Source of the DNA: Thermococcus onnurineus NA1
GTDB lineage: Archaea; Methanobacteriota_B; Thermococci; Thermococcales; Thermococcaceae
DNA length: 64,000 nt
Reading direction: 5' to 3'
Assembly: GCF_000018365.1 (NCBI RefSeq)
Contig: NC_011529.1
Location: forward strand, 434,001 to 498,000
Below, one piece after another: positions 23,619 through 35,028 of this stretch; the stretch's first letter is position 1, and each line of letters starts with the position of its first letter. The position numbers and the translations under genes are program-made. The notes under the pieces were generated by a model. That model had not been told where the DNA came from. It saw nothing but the letters and a program-made list of their open reading frames with translations, and did not search any database.

Positions 23619-24878
23619 ATGATTGAAGTCAAGCTCCCCCATACGTACTTTGAAGATCTCGGCGAGAGTGTAAGACTAATCTGGCGAGATACTCTCTATG
23701 CCGAGTTTGAAAAGAGTGAGCTGATTCAGGTTATAAAGCGAAAATATCGCGTGAAGCCAGAGGTTACCGCGAGGGATGGTGCGCTCATTATCGATACCGA
23801 TTATTCCGACGTCGAAAAGTACATTGCAATATACATTCAGAACAACCTCGGCGCCCTTCTTAGAAACAGGTACACAAATCGAAAGGTTCTCTACATTCAC
23901 GAGGGGATGGACGTTCCTTTACTTGGTTACAACGCTTTTGGCTTAATAGATAGGGGAACTAATCTCATCCAAATTAGGGGTGTGAGCGGCTGCAACCTGA
24001 GCTGCATCTTCTGCTCTGTTGACGAGGGGCCCTATTCAAGAACCAGAAAGCTCGACTATGTGGTTGATATTGATTACCTGATAAAGTGGTTTGACGACGT
24101 CGCTCAAATCAAGGGAAAAGGTCTTGAGGCACACTTAGACGGTCAGGGAGAACCACTTCTCTATCCTTTCCGCGTGGAGCTCGTTCAGGCTTTGAGAGAG
24201 CATCCGAACGTTAGGGTAATCTCGATGCAGAGTAACGGGACTCTGCTAAACGATAGACTCGTGGAAGAACTTGCTGAGGCAGGTCTCGATAGGGTGAATC
24301 TCTCACTCCACTCCCTCGACCCAGAGAAGGCCAAGATGCTTATGGGGCGGAAGGACTACGACCTTCAGCATGTCCTGGACATGGCCGAGGCGCTGGTAAA
24401 CGCCGGAGTGGACGTGCTCATTGCCCCAGTGATAATCTTCGGCATCAACGACAACGAGGCCGAGGCCTTCATAGAGTTCGCGAGGAGGATTGGGGCGGGT
24501 AAGAGATGGCCTGCTCTTGGCTTCCAGAACTACATCCCCTACAAGTTCGGCAGGAATCCAACTATAGCCAAGCTCGTGCCGTTCAAAAAGTTTTACGAGT
24601 GGCTCCGCGAGCTGGAGCAGAAGACCGGCATGAAGCCCCTCGTCCTGAAGCCTCACCACTTCGGCATGGAGAAGCGTGAATTCATCCCCCTTGCCTTCAG
24701 GCCGGGGGAAGTTGTAAGGGCCGAGGTTGTTCTGCCAGGCAGAATCCAGGGTGAGATGCTGGCAAAAGCCAGGAACAGGCTTATCGAGGTCATCAATACA
24801 GATGCCGAGGTCGGTGACAGGATAAAAATCAAGATAGTGAGAACGAGGCATGGGATTTACATAGCAACTCCCATTTAG
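23619..24878 (+). CDS. Radical SAM protein with C-terminal TRAM-like domain (COG2100)
   Basis: 419 residues. An N-terminal domain of about 110 residues precedes a radical SAM core whose cluster motif is CNLSCIFC (about residue 127), followed by DGQGEPLLYP and QSNGTLL strands. The C-terminal region (about 350-419; RPGEVVRAEVVLPGRIQGEMLA) looks like a TRAM RNA-binding domain. TRAM plus radical SAM suggests an RNA-modifying enzyme, as in methylthiotransferases, but this group has no assigned reaction that I know of. TATA (ATTTTTAAAA, 23587-23596) lies about 25-30 bases before the ATG and no ribosome binding site is seen, so the mRNA is probably leaderless. Confidence 0.82.
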   Translation: MIEVKLPHTYFEDLGESVRLIWRDTLYAEFEKSELIQVIKRKYRVKPEVTARDGALIIDTDYSDVEKYIAIYIQNNLGALLRNRYTNRKVLYIHEGMDVPLLGYNAFGLIDRGTNLIQIRGVSGCNLSCIFCSVDEGPYSRTRKLDYVVDIDYLIKWFDDVAQIKGKGLEAHLDGQGEPLLYPFRVELVQALREHPNVRVISMQSNGTLLNDRLVEELAEAGLDRVNLSLHSLDPEKAKMLMGRKDYDLQHVLDMAEALVNAGVDVLIAPVIIFGINDNEAEAFIEFARRIGAGKRWPALGFQNYIPYKFGRNPTIAKLVPFKKFYEWLRELEQKTGMKPLVLKPHHFGMEKREFIPLAFRPGEVVRAEVVLPGRIQGEMLAKARNRLIEVINTDAEVGDRIKIKIVRTRHGIYIATPI

Positions 24879-25187
24879 GAAGATTATTTAAGCACTGCTC
24901 TTCCACAATACTTTGATGATTAGTATGAATTGAGGTCTTCATAGGGGCATCTTCTTGTAATGGCTGTCATAGGTGTTTATTTAGCGTCACAAGTTCCACT
25001 TTAACTTAAGAGTACACTAAGAGCATTTTACTCCATATACTCCCCCAATTCGACTAGAGTAAGTCGCCCCGAAGGCTCAGAAGCCGTTTACGTTGTTGTT
25101 TTGGCCGATGGTTCCTTTTATCCTACGGACGTCAAAAACTGTTGAAGCGGAAAAATGATGAATGACGTTGAAGACTGGTTCAAAACT
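24879..25187. other. Intergenic stretch of about 310 bases
   Basis: No gene with start and binding site is found. A 40-codon open stretch without ATG (about 25007-25144, plus strand) ends in a peptide that reads EAVYVVVLADGSFYPTDVKNC and looks coding-like, so it may be a remnant. A TATA-like CTTTATATAAAT straddles the wecB stop (about 25183-25197). Confidence 0.4.
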
Positions 25188-26321
25188 TTATATAAATCGT
25201 GAACTCCTCACATTCAGCTCTCCTTTTTCGTAAAGCTCAAGCAGAATTTCAGCTATTCTCTGTCCCGATTTTCCATCGCCGAAGGGATTTGGAGCACTAG
25301 CCATCTTCTTGTAGAATTCCTCATCGCTCAGAAGTCTTTCGACGTGGCTCAGGGTTCTCTCCTTTTCGAGACCAACGAGGACGTTGCCGCCGGCTTTCAC
25401 GGTCTCTGGCCTCTCAGTGTTGTAGCGGAGGGTCAGGCACGGTACGTTGAGGATTATGCTCTCCTCCTGAACACCTCCCGAGTCCGTCATGACTATTTTC
25501 GCGTTCCTCTGGAGCTTTAGGAAGTCGAGATATCCAAGCGGCTTCGTGACGATAAGGTTCTCTATCGCCTCAACACGTTCCCAGAGGCCAAAACTCTCGA
25601 GCTTCTTCCTCGTTCTGGGATGCATGGGATAGACAACCTTAACCGGCAACTCCTCAAGGATTTCCAAGAGCCTTCTGAGATTCTCCTTGCTGTCCGTGTT
25701 CTCAGCTCTGTGGGCGGTGAGGAGTATGTACTCCTTGGGTTTGAGGCCGAACCTTTCGAGGACGTCGCTTTTCCTCTCGGCTATCTCTGCGTTCTGGAGG
25801 ACTGCGTCAACAACGGTATTGCCCACGACGTAAACGTTCTCAGTTATGCCCTCGCGTTCGAGGTTTTTTCTTGCCTCTTCCGTCGGGGCAAAGAGAACCT
25901 CACTTGCGTGATCCGCTAAAATCCTGTTTATCTCCTCCGGCATCGTTCTGTCGAAGCTCCTTAAGCCAGCTTCAACATGGGCAACGGGGATTTTCAGCTT
26001 GACGCTTGCCAGTGCGCCGGCAAGGACGGTGTTCGTATCGCCCTGAACGAGCGTGACGTCGGGCTTTTCTTCCATCAGGACCTTTTCAATCTTAATCATT
26101 GCCGTTCCCGTCTGTTCGGCCTGTGTTCCAGAACCAACTTCAAGGTGGTAGTCTATCCTCCTGAGCTCTAGCTCCTCGAGGAATACACTGCTCATCTCGT
26201 AGTCATAGTGCTGGCCGGTATGGATTAAAAGGGGCTCAACGCCCCTCTCCTCGAAGGCTCTGATAACAGGAGCAAGCTTTATTATCTCCGGCCTCGTTCC
26301 GAATACGAAGGCCGGTTTCAA
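25188..26321 (-). CDS. wecB: UDP-N-acetylglucosamine 2-epimerase
   Basis: 377 residues, full family length. Visible signatures are FGTRPEIIKLAPVI at the start, HTGQHYDYEMS, VQGDTNTVLAGAL, HVEAGLRSFDRTMPEEINR, and TDSGGVQEESIILNVPCLTLR. It interconverts UDP-GlcNAc and UDP-ManNAc. The start codon is TTG (26321), overlapping the wecC stop (TATTGA) with GGGAGGGGAG a few bases upstream, so translation is likely coupled. With wecC it makes UDP-ManNAcA for surface polysaccharide or N-glycan. Confidence 0.93.
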   Translation of the reverse strand: MKPAFVFGTRPEIIKLAPVIRAFEERGVEPLLIHTGQHYDYEMSSVFLEELELRRIDYHLEVGSGTQAEQTGTAMIKIEKVLMEEKPDVTLVQGDTNTVLAGALASVKLKIPVAHVEAGLRSFDRTMPEEINRILADHASEVLFAPTEEARKNLEREGITENVYVVGNTVVDAVLQNAEIAERKSDVLERFGLKPKEYILLTAHRAENTDSKENLRRLLEILEELPVKVVYPMHPRTRKKLESFGLWERVEAIENLIVTKPLGYLDFLKLQRNAKIVMTDSGGVQEESIILNVPCLTLRYNTERPETVKAGGNVLVGLEKERTLSHVERLLSDEEFYKKMASAPNPFGDGKSGQRIAEILLELYEKGELNVRSSRFI

Positions 26322-27607
26322 TACTCTCCCCTCCCAAGGCCTTTGAAGATGAACCCCTTGGGCGGATCTTCTACGATGTGCCTGCCGTCGATGAGGATTC
26401 TGTTTCTCATCAGCTTTCCGAGCTCCTCCCAGTCGAGGGATTTGAAGGCCGTATGGTCGGTTGCTATGACTATTGCATCTGCGCCTTTAACAGCATCTTC
26501 TATGCTCTCATGAGTCCCTTTTACGAAGGGATCGTAAGTTCTAACCTCTTTAACCTCCTCATTTATGGCGTCCATAAAGGCAAAGGCCGGTGAATTCCTG
26601 GTGTCATCACTGTTTCCCTTGTAGGCCAGACCAAGGATAACTACAACTGCCTCTTCGGGCGGCAGATTTATCGTCCTGAGAGCCTCAAAGAGCAGATCCT
26701 TCGTGAAGAGCGGCATGCTGTCGTTTATCTCTCTTGCCAGCTTTATCAAGCCGAAGTCTTCCTTCGCAGGCCAGACGAGAAGGTGAGGATCTTTCGGCAG
26801 GCAGTGTCCGCCGACGCCTATTCCTGGAACATGGATTTTAACCCTCGGGTGGGTGTTGGCCAGCTCTATCGCCTCAAAAACGTTTATTCCATACTGATGG
26901 GCCAAGAAAGCGAATTCGTTGGCCAAAGCGATGTTTACGTCGCGGAAGGTGTTCTCCATGAGCTTGACTACCTCGCTGACGGTGGAGTTGGTCTTGAAGG
27001 TTTGTCCCTTAACAAAGGAACGGTAAAGCTTCTCGGCGAGTTCGGCGCTCTCGGGAGTTATTCCGCCAAAGATTCTTGAATTGTAAATGAGCTCTTTAAA
27101 TATCCTCCCCGGCATGACCCTCTCTGGGGCGTGAACCATGTAGAAGTCCTCCCCGGGTTTGAGTCCAGTGATCGCTTCAATCAACTCCGCCATCTTCACT
27201 GTGGTAAGCGGCGGGACCGTGCTCTCTATGATAATGAGCGAGCCTTTTTTCATAGCCTTTGCAACGGTCTCCACGGCACTCTCGAGATAGCTTAGATTGG
27301 GCGTTTTATCTTCCTTCAGGGGAGTCTGGACGCAGATTATGTAAACGTCCTTTTCTCTTATCTCTTCTGGATTTGAGGTCGCTTTCAGGTTGCCGCTTTC
27401 AATGGCTTTTCTAAGGAGTTCATCTATCTCCGGCTCGATTATGTGTGCCTTTCCGGAGTTTATCTTCTCAACGACCTTCTCCCGTATCTCGTAGCCTATA
27501 ACCCTAAAACCCGCGTTGGCAAACATTATGGCCGTTGGGAGGCCGATATATCCGAGGCCTATGACCGCTATCTCCGCTGTTCTTTCCTCTATCATCTTTT
27601 CTAGCAT
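26318..27607 (-). CDS. wecC: UDP-N-acetyl-D-mannosamine dehydrogenase
   Basis: 429 residues, UDP-glucose/GDP-mannose dehydrogenase family. An NAD-binding Rossmann motif (IAVIGLGYIGLPTA) lies near the N-terminus, the catalytic Cys is in PGIGVGGHCLPKDP, and a C-terminal domain has ILGLAYKGNSDDTRNSPA. It oxidises UDP-ManNAc to UDP-ManNAcA with two NAD+. ATG 27607 has AGGTGAG about 6 bases upstream; a GTG three codons earlier overlaps that site. Confidence 0.93.
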   Translation of the reverse strand: MLEKMIEERTAEIAVIGLGYIGLPTAIMFANAGFRVIGYEIREKVVEKINSGKAHIIEPEIDELLRKAIESGNLKATSNPEEIREKDVYIICVQTPLKEDKTPNLSYLESAVETVAKAMKKGSLIIIESTVPPLTTVKMAELIEAITGLKPGEDFYMVHAPERVMPGRIFKELIYNSRIFGGITPESAELAEKLYRSFVKGQTFKTNSTVSEVVKLMENTFRDVNIALANEFAFLAHQYGINVFEAIELANTHPRVKIHVPGIGVGGHCLPKDPHLLVWPAKEDFGLIKLAREINDSMPLFTKDLLFEALRTINLPPEEAVVVILGLAYKGNSDDTRNSPAFAFMDAINEEVKEVRTYDPFVKGTHESIEDAVKGADAIVIATDHTAFKSLDWEELGKLMRNRILIDGRHIVEDPPKGFIFKGLGRGEY

Positions 27608-27892
27608 GCCTCTCACCTATCCCAGTGGAGATGTCTCTCAATAAAAGCCTTTCCCAAAAAACGATTTCTGAACTGATTTCTGCGATGTGAGTGACTCTGG
27701 GAGAATTTTTGCCCTCCTGTGGGCTCTTACCTGTTTTTTGTTTTTTCATCACGTCAATTTCATCGAAAGAAAGCGTTTTAAACGTTCTTTTGGCCTAAAC
27801 CCCTACTGAAAAACTTTGAAAAGAAGGCTTCACAACCGTTTTTTGGGAAAGTCTTATATTGAACAGGGTTGTCCCGTAGTTAGGTGAGTGGA

Positions 27893-29020
27893 ATGAAGGT
27901 ATGGATAGACATCACGAACGCTCCTCACGCTCACTTCTTCAAGGGTATAATCAGGGAGCTGGAGAAATCCGGTCACGAGGTTCTCATTACCACCCGTGAG
28001 TTCGATGGGTTAACCGGCATTCTGGACATGTTGGGATTCGATTACTACGTCGTCGGCAAGCATGGCGGCGCAACCCTGGAGGGCAAGCTCCTTGCAAGCA
28101 CTGAAAGGATGTACAAGCTTTCCAAGCTTATCATTGAAGAGAAGCCGGATCTGGCACTCTACAAGCACTCTGCCGAGGCACCGAGAGTTGCTTTTGGGCT
28201 CAAGATTCCCTCCATCGGCTTCGTCGATAACGAGACGGCAGTTGCACAGAACAAGCTCATCCTTCCATATACCAGTCTATTGCTTTACCCAATTGCAATA
28301 GACGCCTACGAGCTGCTCAAATGCGGGGCCGATCCAAACGGCATGCGCCCGGTTAAGGGGTTCTCAGAGCTTGCCCATCTTTACGGATTCGTTCCCGACA
28401 GAAAAGTTCTCAAAGAGCTTGGTGTGAAAAAGAACGGCTACATAGTGATGCGCACCGAGCCCATAAAAGCTAACTATTTCAACGGCTCCGAGAAGAGTGT
28501 CCTTGAGGACATTATTCCAGTGCTGCCAGACGTTCCTATAGTTCTCTTTCCGAGAATAGAGGGGCAGAAAAGAAGGTTTGAGAGATTTTCCAACGTCATA
28601 ATTCCGGAGAAATCTGTGGACAGCCTCAGCCTGCTATACTACGCCAGGTTGATGATAGGTGCCGGTGGAACGATGAACAGGGAGGCCATAGCTCTTGGCA
28701 CTCCAACTATCTCAACGTATCCCGGCAGGCTCCTTGCGGTTACAAAATGGCTGGTCGAGAAAGGGGTTAAGTTTCACTCCACAGATCCGGTAAAGGTCGC
28801 GATGATGGCCGAGCGCATGATGGAGCTGAACGGAAGCTACAGGACATACATAAGAACAGTCATCAGCGGCTTTGAGAATCCGATGGATGTCATTCTCAAG
28901 GAGATAGAAACCTACGAGGAGTTTGGAACATTCAGGACAATGAAAGTGGAAGAATCAGCCAATTCCGGCGATGCTCGGAGTTATGTAGGCCTCAATGAAC
29001 GCCGCAACAAGGAGAAGTAG
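27893..29020 (+). CDS. DUF354 family glycosyltransferase-like protein
   Basis: 375 residues. It begins MKVWIDITNAPHAHFFKGII, the DUF354 signature, and has a GT-B like C-terminal half (MIGAGGTMNREAIALGTPTIS), similar to UDP-GlcNAc 2-epimerase and MurG folds. It probably transfers or modifies a nucleotide sugar. TAGGTGAG precedes ATG 27893 and a TATA (GTCTTATATT) lies about 40 bases before. Its 3' end overlaps the convergent SpoIIM-family gene by 66 bases, unusually long here; the last 20 or so residues (ESANSGDARSYVGLNERR) look like antisense read-through, so a frameshift near the end is possible. Confidence 0.8.
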   Translation: MKVWIDITNAPHAHFFKGIIRELEKSGHEVLITTREFDGLTGILDMLGFDYYVVGKHGGATLEGKLLASTERMYKLSKLIIEEKPDLALYKHSAEAPRVAFGLKIPSIGFVDNETAVAQNKLILPYTSLLLYPIAIDAYELLKCGADPNGMRPVKGFSELAHLYGFVPDRKVLKELGVKKNGYIVMRTEPIKANYFNGSEKSVLEDIIPVLPDVPIVLFPRIEGQKRRFERFSNVIIPEKSVDSLSLLYYARLMIGAGGTMNREAIALGTPTISTYPGRLLAVTKWLVEKGVKFHSTDPVKVAMMAERMMELNGSYRTYIRTVISGFENPMDVILKEIETYEEFGTFRTMKVEESANSGDARSYVGLNERRNKEK

Positions 29021-29527
29021 TATTGAGAGAGCAAGAAGCCTCAGAGCCTTTACTGTCCCTCTTCTGAATCTTTCCCCGGCTTCTTCATCCCCATGGACTA
29101 TTTCTCTGTACCATATTATACCCGCAACTCCTGCCACAGCCAGGGCTGGAATCTCGATGACCCCATGAGGGATTATCCCGAGGACTATCTGCCCCGTCGA
29201 GAGCTCCCCTGTAAGCTGGATAGCTCTTACAACCAAGCCGACAATGAAGCCGTTAAAGGCCATTATGAACCAGGGGCCGAGGCCAAAAAGCAGGCCCGAG
29301 AGCATCATGAAAAGAGCAACCATGGAGTTATTGGTGAATATTAGAACAAAGTTCTTGAAGCTGGAATCTGAAATTGGCCCGATTTCTTCGGCTATTTTCT
29401 TGACGGCATCTATAGCTACGTCGGGATTGCCAAGGGCGAAGGCGTAGCCCAAAAAGGACGCCGCGATGAACACCAGGAGTAGAAGAAGGAAAGTTCTTGC
29501 GGGAGAGCCCTTTTTTGATCCGGGCAC
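28955..29527 (-). CDS. Stage II sporulation protein M family (DUF95) membrane protein
   Basis: About 190 residues with four to five membrane helices. Family features are the FTNNSMVALFMMLSGLLFGLGP block, then GIIPHGVIEIPALAVAG, and a final helix ending IEAYITP. In archaea the family has no known role; it is not evidence of sporulation. Start is uncertain: several in-frame GTG codons (29542, 29536, 29527) follow each other; I favour 29527, preceded by GGGTGA. It overlaps or abuts the lipoate ligase domain gene upstream, so the two are probably one transcript. Confidence 0.8.
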   Translation of the reverse strand: MPGSKKGSPARTFLLLLLVFIAASFLGYAFALGNPDVAIDAVKKIAEEIGPISDSSFKNFVLIFTNNSMVALFMMLSGLLFGLGPWFIMAFNGFIVGLVVRAIQLTGELSTGQIVLGIIPHGVIEIPALAVAGVAGIIWYREIVHGDEEAGERFRRGTVKALRLLALSILLLLVAAFIEAYITPSIAGIG

Positions 29528-29538
29528 CTCGCTCACCC

Positions 29539-29823
29539 TCACTTCTTAAGGGCATTCTTAAGGGCTATCTTGAAGTCCTCGACGTTCACGTAGGGCATCT
29601 CTATGTCCATCCTGACGGCAAAGAACTCGTCGATGATCTGCTCGAGCTCCTCCAGCCTGTGGCCCTCAAGCTCTCTTTCAAGGTCGTGGATAGCCTCCTC
29701 TGGGTGCATGAAGAAGTCCCCAGTTATCTTGACGTTCTCGGCTATCCCCTTCTCTTCGTCGAACTCTATCCTTATCAGGCCCTTCTTGGCCTTGTGCTCA
29801 CCGACGTGGTGCTTCATACCCAT
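29539..29823 (-). CDS. lplB: Lipoate-protein ligase, C-terminal accessory domain as a separate protein
   Basis: 94 residues matching the C-terminal domain of lipoate-protein ligase (ITGDFFMHPEEAIHDLERELEGHRLEE). In archaea LplA is bipartite: the catalytic N-part and this C-part are separate proteins, both needed for lipoate activation. No LplA catalytic gene is in the window. The start is ATG 29823 or 29817; TATA (AACCTTTAAA, minus strand, about 29850-29859) is about 30 bases away, so the mRNA is nearly leaderless. Divergent from argS with a shared, nearly symmetrical TATA element. Confidence 0.8.
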   Translation of the reverse strand: MGMKHHVGEHKAKKGLIRIEFDEEKGIAENVKITGDFFMHPEEAIHDLERELEGHRLEELEQIIDEFFAVRMDIEMPYVNVEDFKIALKNALKK

Positions 29824-29868
29824 CCCCAAAGTAAATCCCGCGGAGAACTTTTTAAAGGTTGGGTATAA

Positions 29869-31815
<1,947 letters not shown>

Positions 31816-31859
31816 GAAAAGCTAAAATACTTTCCTTTTCTAACTTTTCCGGTGATGTT

Positions 31860-32741
31860 ATGCGCGGTGTTATAGTTCCCCTTGTAACACCTTTTAACGA
31901 AGACTACTCTATTGATGTTCCTGCCCTTGAGGAACACATAGACTTTCTCCAGAAGGCCGGCGTTCATGGAATATTTATCAACGCGACCACTGGCGAGTTC
32001 ACGAGCTTGAGCGTCGAGGAGAGAAAGTTCCTGGCCGAGAAGGGGCGTGAGCTTGTCAATACCACATTCTACCTTGTGGGAACGGCTTCCACGAACACAT
32101 TTGAAGTCATAGAACTGACAAAGCACGCCCAAGACCTTGGCGCCGATTACGTTGTAATAGCTCCACCCTACTACTGCCCGCTGAACGAGACGGCCCTCTT
32201 TAGGCACTACTCGATGGTTGCCGAAAGAACCGATATCCCGATAATCCTCTACAATATTCCGAGCTGCGCAAACCCTCTGAGCGTTCAGCTTATTAAGCGG
32301 CTCGCCCTTGAGTACTCGAACATAGCTGGCGTCAAGGAGACGATAGACAGTGTGAACCACGTGAGGGACGTGATCATCGAAGTCAAAGGTGAGCGGGAGG
32401 ATTTCATGGTGTTCACAGGCCTCGATCAGCACTTCCTTAATACCCTAATCCTTGGCGGTGATGGGGGGATAATGGCGTGCGCAAACTTCGCCCCAGAGGT
32501 TCACCTTGCACTCTATAAAGCCTTCCAGGAGAAGCGCTTTAAGGACGCGTTTATCTATGCCCAAAAGCTTGCAAGGCTCTCGAAGGTTTATGACTTGGCC
32601 TCATCTTTCGGTTCGGCGATAAAGCTTGCAATGAGCCTCAGAGGCTTCTCAATAAAGCCTGTCCTTAGACCCCCGTATATCATCGACGGAGATGAAGTAA
32701 AAGAAGAGATCAGAAAGCTCCTCCGGGAGGTGCTTTACTGA
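31860..32741 (+). CDS. Dihydrodipicolinate synthase/N-acetylneuraminate lyase family aldolase
   Basis: 293 residues, a TIM-barrel class I aldolase. Visible motifs are the substrate loop [10 protein letters not shown], catalytic Tyr in IILYNIPSC, and Schiff-base Lys in IAGVKETID. The family includes DapA, NanA and 2-keto-3-deoxygluconate aldolases; no neighbouring lysine-pathway gene is present, so the substrate is uncertain. ATG 31860 follows GGTGATGTT, about 45 bases after argS. Its 3' end overlaps the convergent aRF1 gene by 7 bases. Confidence 0.85.
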   Translation: MRGVIVPLVTPFNEDYSIDVPALEEHIDFLQKAGVHGIFINATTGEFTSLSVEERKFLAEKGRELVNTTFYLVGTASTNTFEVIELTKHAQDLGADYVVIAPPYYCPLNETALFRHYSMVAERTDIPIILYNIPSCANPLSVQLIKRLALEYSNIAGVKETIDSVNHVRDVIIEVKGEREDFMVFTGLDQHFLNTLILGGDGGIMACANFAPEVHLALYKAFQEKRFKDAFIYAQKLARLSKVYDLASSFGSAIKLAMSLRGFSIKPVLRPPYIIDGDEVKEEIRKLLREVLY

Positions 32742-33982
32742 ATCTTGTACCTCAAGAAGGCTCCAAGACCGCCAAAGGCCTTGTAGAACTGCTGACCCTC
32801 TTCGGTGTCGAGGGATATTATCTCAACCTCGGCACCGCTCTCTTCTGCCAGCTTTATGAGCTCCTCGGCGACGTCCCACTTCTCGAAGCTTATGTTCTGA
32901 CTGCCGCACTTCGGGCAGTGGGTAAGCTTCTTCTTGTAAACATGGAACTCCTGCTCGCTCATTGTCTTGAGCTCCTCCCAGCCGCAGGCATTGCACTTCG
33001 CCTTAACCCTGACCTTGTCGTAGCCCTCGCTGATGAGGAGCGTGTCAACGGCACCGAGCTCTAGAGCCTTCCTGACTTCCCTCTCGCCGTAGGTTATCAG
33101 CCCAGTGTCCTTGACGAGGTGCCTGAAGAAGTCCTGGATGAGCTTCCTTTCCTTCACAGCTTCGTGCTCGCTGAGTATGTCGCTGGCCTTCTCAACGAGC
33201 TCTCTGAGGCCATATTCGCCGTGGTAGCTGATGTCAACGACTCCGATTACCTTCTTTCTGAGCTCATGGTGTAGGTAGTCGCCATCAACGAACTCTTCCT
33301 TGGTCGGCCCTGGGCCGCCTATGATGATTCCCTTGAGCTCACCCTTTTCAAGAAGCGGTAGGAAGGCCTTGGCGGCGTGCTCGGCGATTCTCTTCATGAA
33401 CTCGTGGGTTTCCTGCTCACGAATCCTCTCGTAACGCCTCGCCGACTGACCACCTGCCCTCGTTTTTCCTGGGACGTTTGAGGTGAGATCATCGATAACC
33501 TCAATCCTCTTACCCCTCAGAAGGCCTATCGTGGCTTCGTTCTTCTCGACGGTTATTAGACCGTAGGCGTCCTTAACGCGGAGCATTTCCTCAAGAGGCT
33601 CCGTTACAAAGGTCTGGTCGCAGCGGTAAAGGCGAACCTTAAGGGGTTCCGGTGGAACTATGGCCCAAAGTTTTATATCGCTCACTCCCTCCTGCTCACT
33701 CACATTTCCAACGAAAAGGGCCAAACCGTTCTCGGGGGTTTTTCGATAGAGCTTGAGGTGCTGCATGGCTCTCTCAAGGGCACCAAGAACGTTCTTTCGG
33801 GTGGATTTTGATTTAATATTCTGGGCAGTTCCATACTCCTCCCTAAGCTGTTGCATGACCTTGTTTATGTCGTAGCCCGCTGGGATGTAGAGGCTTACAA
33901 GCTCGGTCGCTCGGCCTCGATAGCTCTTCAGCTCCTCCACTTTTTTCTTGAGCTCATACATTTCGGCTGATTTGTGAGACAT
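32735..33982 (-). CDS. prf1: Peptide chain release factor aRF1
   Basis: 415 residues, usual length. Domain 1 has the stop-codon motif NIKS ([13 protein letters not shown]), domain 2 has GGQ ([13 protein letters not shown]), and domain 3 has a zinc-binding pair CNACGW and CPKCGS. It recognises all three stop codons and triggers peptide release. ATG 33982 has GGGTGATGCTC upstream. An upstream open frame of 14 codons is rejected. Confidence 0.96.
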   Translation of the reverse strand: MSHKSAEMYELKKKVEELKSYRGRATELVSLYIPAGYDINKVMQQLREEYGTAQNIKSKSTRKNVLGALERAMQHLKLYRKTPENGLALFVGNVSEQEGVSDIKLWAIVPPEPLKVRLYRCDQTFVTEPLEEMLRVKDAYGLITVEKNEATIGLLRGKRIEVIDDLTSNVPGKTRAGGQSARRYERIREQETHEFMKRIAEHAAKAFLPLLEKGELKGIIIGGPGPTKEEFVDGDYLHHELRKKVIGVVDISYHGEYGLRELVEKASDILSEHEAVKERKLIQDFFRHLVKDTGLITYGEREVRKALELGAVDTLLISEGYDKVRVKAKCNACGWEELKTMSEQEFHVYKKKLTHCPKCGSQNISFEKWDVAEELIKLAEESGAEVEIISLDTEEGQQFYKAFGGLGAFLRYKIQ

Positions 33983-34079
33983 GAGCATCACCCTCCAAAA
34001 CTTCTCTCGCCCCAAGAAGGGCACGAAAAGGGAATTTATAAAGATTTAGATAGAGGCTAAAATCGAAATCTGGAGGGAG

Positions 34080-34316
34080 CTATAACCACGAGAGTATCAC
34101 CAGCAAAATAACTCCCACGATGCCGCCTATGGCCACGATAAGGATGTTCAGGAAGGTGTACTCAACGTGTGCTATTCCGACGGTGTTGAGTATCCAGAGG
34201 AGTATTAGGCCGATAATTGCGTTGGTAACTAGGTACTTCAGAATGGCCACTGTCAGCTTAATAACTAGGTAAAGAGCAACCACCAGCAGGACTAAAAACA
34301 GCAGCGTTTCAATCAT
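34080..34316 (-). CDS. BofA-family small membrane protein
   Basis: 78 residues, almost entirely hydrophobic with two to three helices. Its pattern (ILKYLVTNAIIGLILLWILNTVGI, then IVAIGGIVGVILLVIL) matches the BofA family, known in Bacillus as a sigma-K processing inhibitor. In archaea the role is unknown. It lies just downstream of the HEAT-repeat gene (9 bases), suggesting one transcript. Confidence 0.75.
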   Translation of the reverse strand: MIETLLFLVLLVVALYLVIKLTVAILKYLVTNAIIGLILLWILNTVGIAHVEYTFLNILIVAIGGIVGVILLVILSWL

Positions 34317-34325
34317 GAGACCACC

Positions 34326-34887
34326 TCAAGAGAGTTTTTCTAGGGTTTCCATCGCTATCTGGCCGAGTGGAACCCATTTCTTCCCTTCAAACGGGAGTAT
34401 AACCTTGTCCTCAACATTTACGAGCTCTTCAACGTACTCCCTGGTCTCTTTAGCGTTGAGCTCACCGAGTAGTATCAGCGCAAAGCCCTTGGTGTTCTTG
34501 TCACCTTCTCTAATCTCCTCTATCAGGTCATTGATAATAGTGTCCTTAAGCTTCATTATTTTAGTCTGGAATCTACGGACAAGTTCGTAGGACAGAACCA
34601 TTGCATTTTCCTTTACGTAGGGATTTCTATTCTTCGTGAGTTCCACCGCTTTTGGAAAGATTCTATCAATGTGGGATTCGAGAACTTCACCCCTCTGCTG
34701 GGCAATCATCCCAAGAATCAGGAGAGCATCTCCGCGAATTCCCGGCACACTATCGTCGAGGAGCTCAATGAGGCCATCGAGTGCCTTTTTGTCTTTCATG
34801 ACCATTGTAATGATGTCACTAAACCGCTCTTCTTCTATGAGCTTTTTTATTTTATCTTTTTTTTGAGCCGAATGACAAGAATCCCAT
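34326..34887 (-). CDS. HEAT-repeat protein, start separated from body by a one-base frame shift at A8
   Basis: The body (about 178 residues) shows repeated helical pairs of HEAT type (ALDGLIELLDDSVPGIRGDAL, NRNPYVKENAMVLSYELV). The best start is ATG 34887, with GGGTGAT 4 bases upstream, but that frame reads MGFLSFGSKK and stops right after a run of eight A (34857-34864, T on plus strand). With seven A the frame would continue straight into KDKIKKLIEEERF. As written, only a GTG at 34895 opens the body frame, and it gives a poor N-terminus (MIPWDSCHSAQ). TATA ACTTAATACA lies about 30 bases upstream. Causes: sequence error, real mutation, or slippage at the A-run. Confidence 0.75.
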
Positions 34888-35028
34888 GGTATCACCCTAA
34901 AGCTAAATTGGGTGTGCTAATGTATTAAGTTTTTTGTTTGCCAACTTGGGTTTTAAAAATTTCCCACTAAACGATTATATAGAACACTTCAAACAGAAGC
35001 ATAAACCCACAAATCTATCTATTTTTTT

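Noticed and set aside
25155..25187. Possible C/D sRNA from ATGATGA after 25150
   Set aside because: No CTGA D or D' box at suitable spacing and no terminal stem.
27775..27783. GTTTTAAAC as a SurR site between wecC and the DUF354 gene
   Set aside because: The core matches, but it is far from either start and short AT-rich palindromes arise easily; the genes have no known sulfur link.
28955..29527. Sporulation function for the SpoIIM-family gene (and the BofA-family gene at 34080)
   Set aside because: Family names come from Bacillus; these proteins occur widely in archaea that do not form spores.
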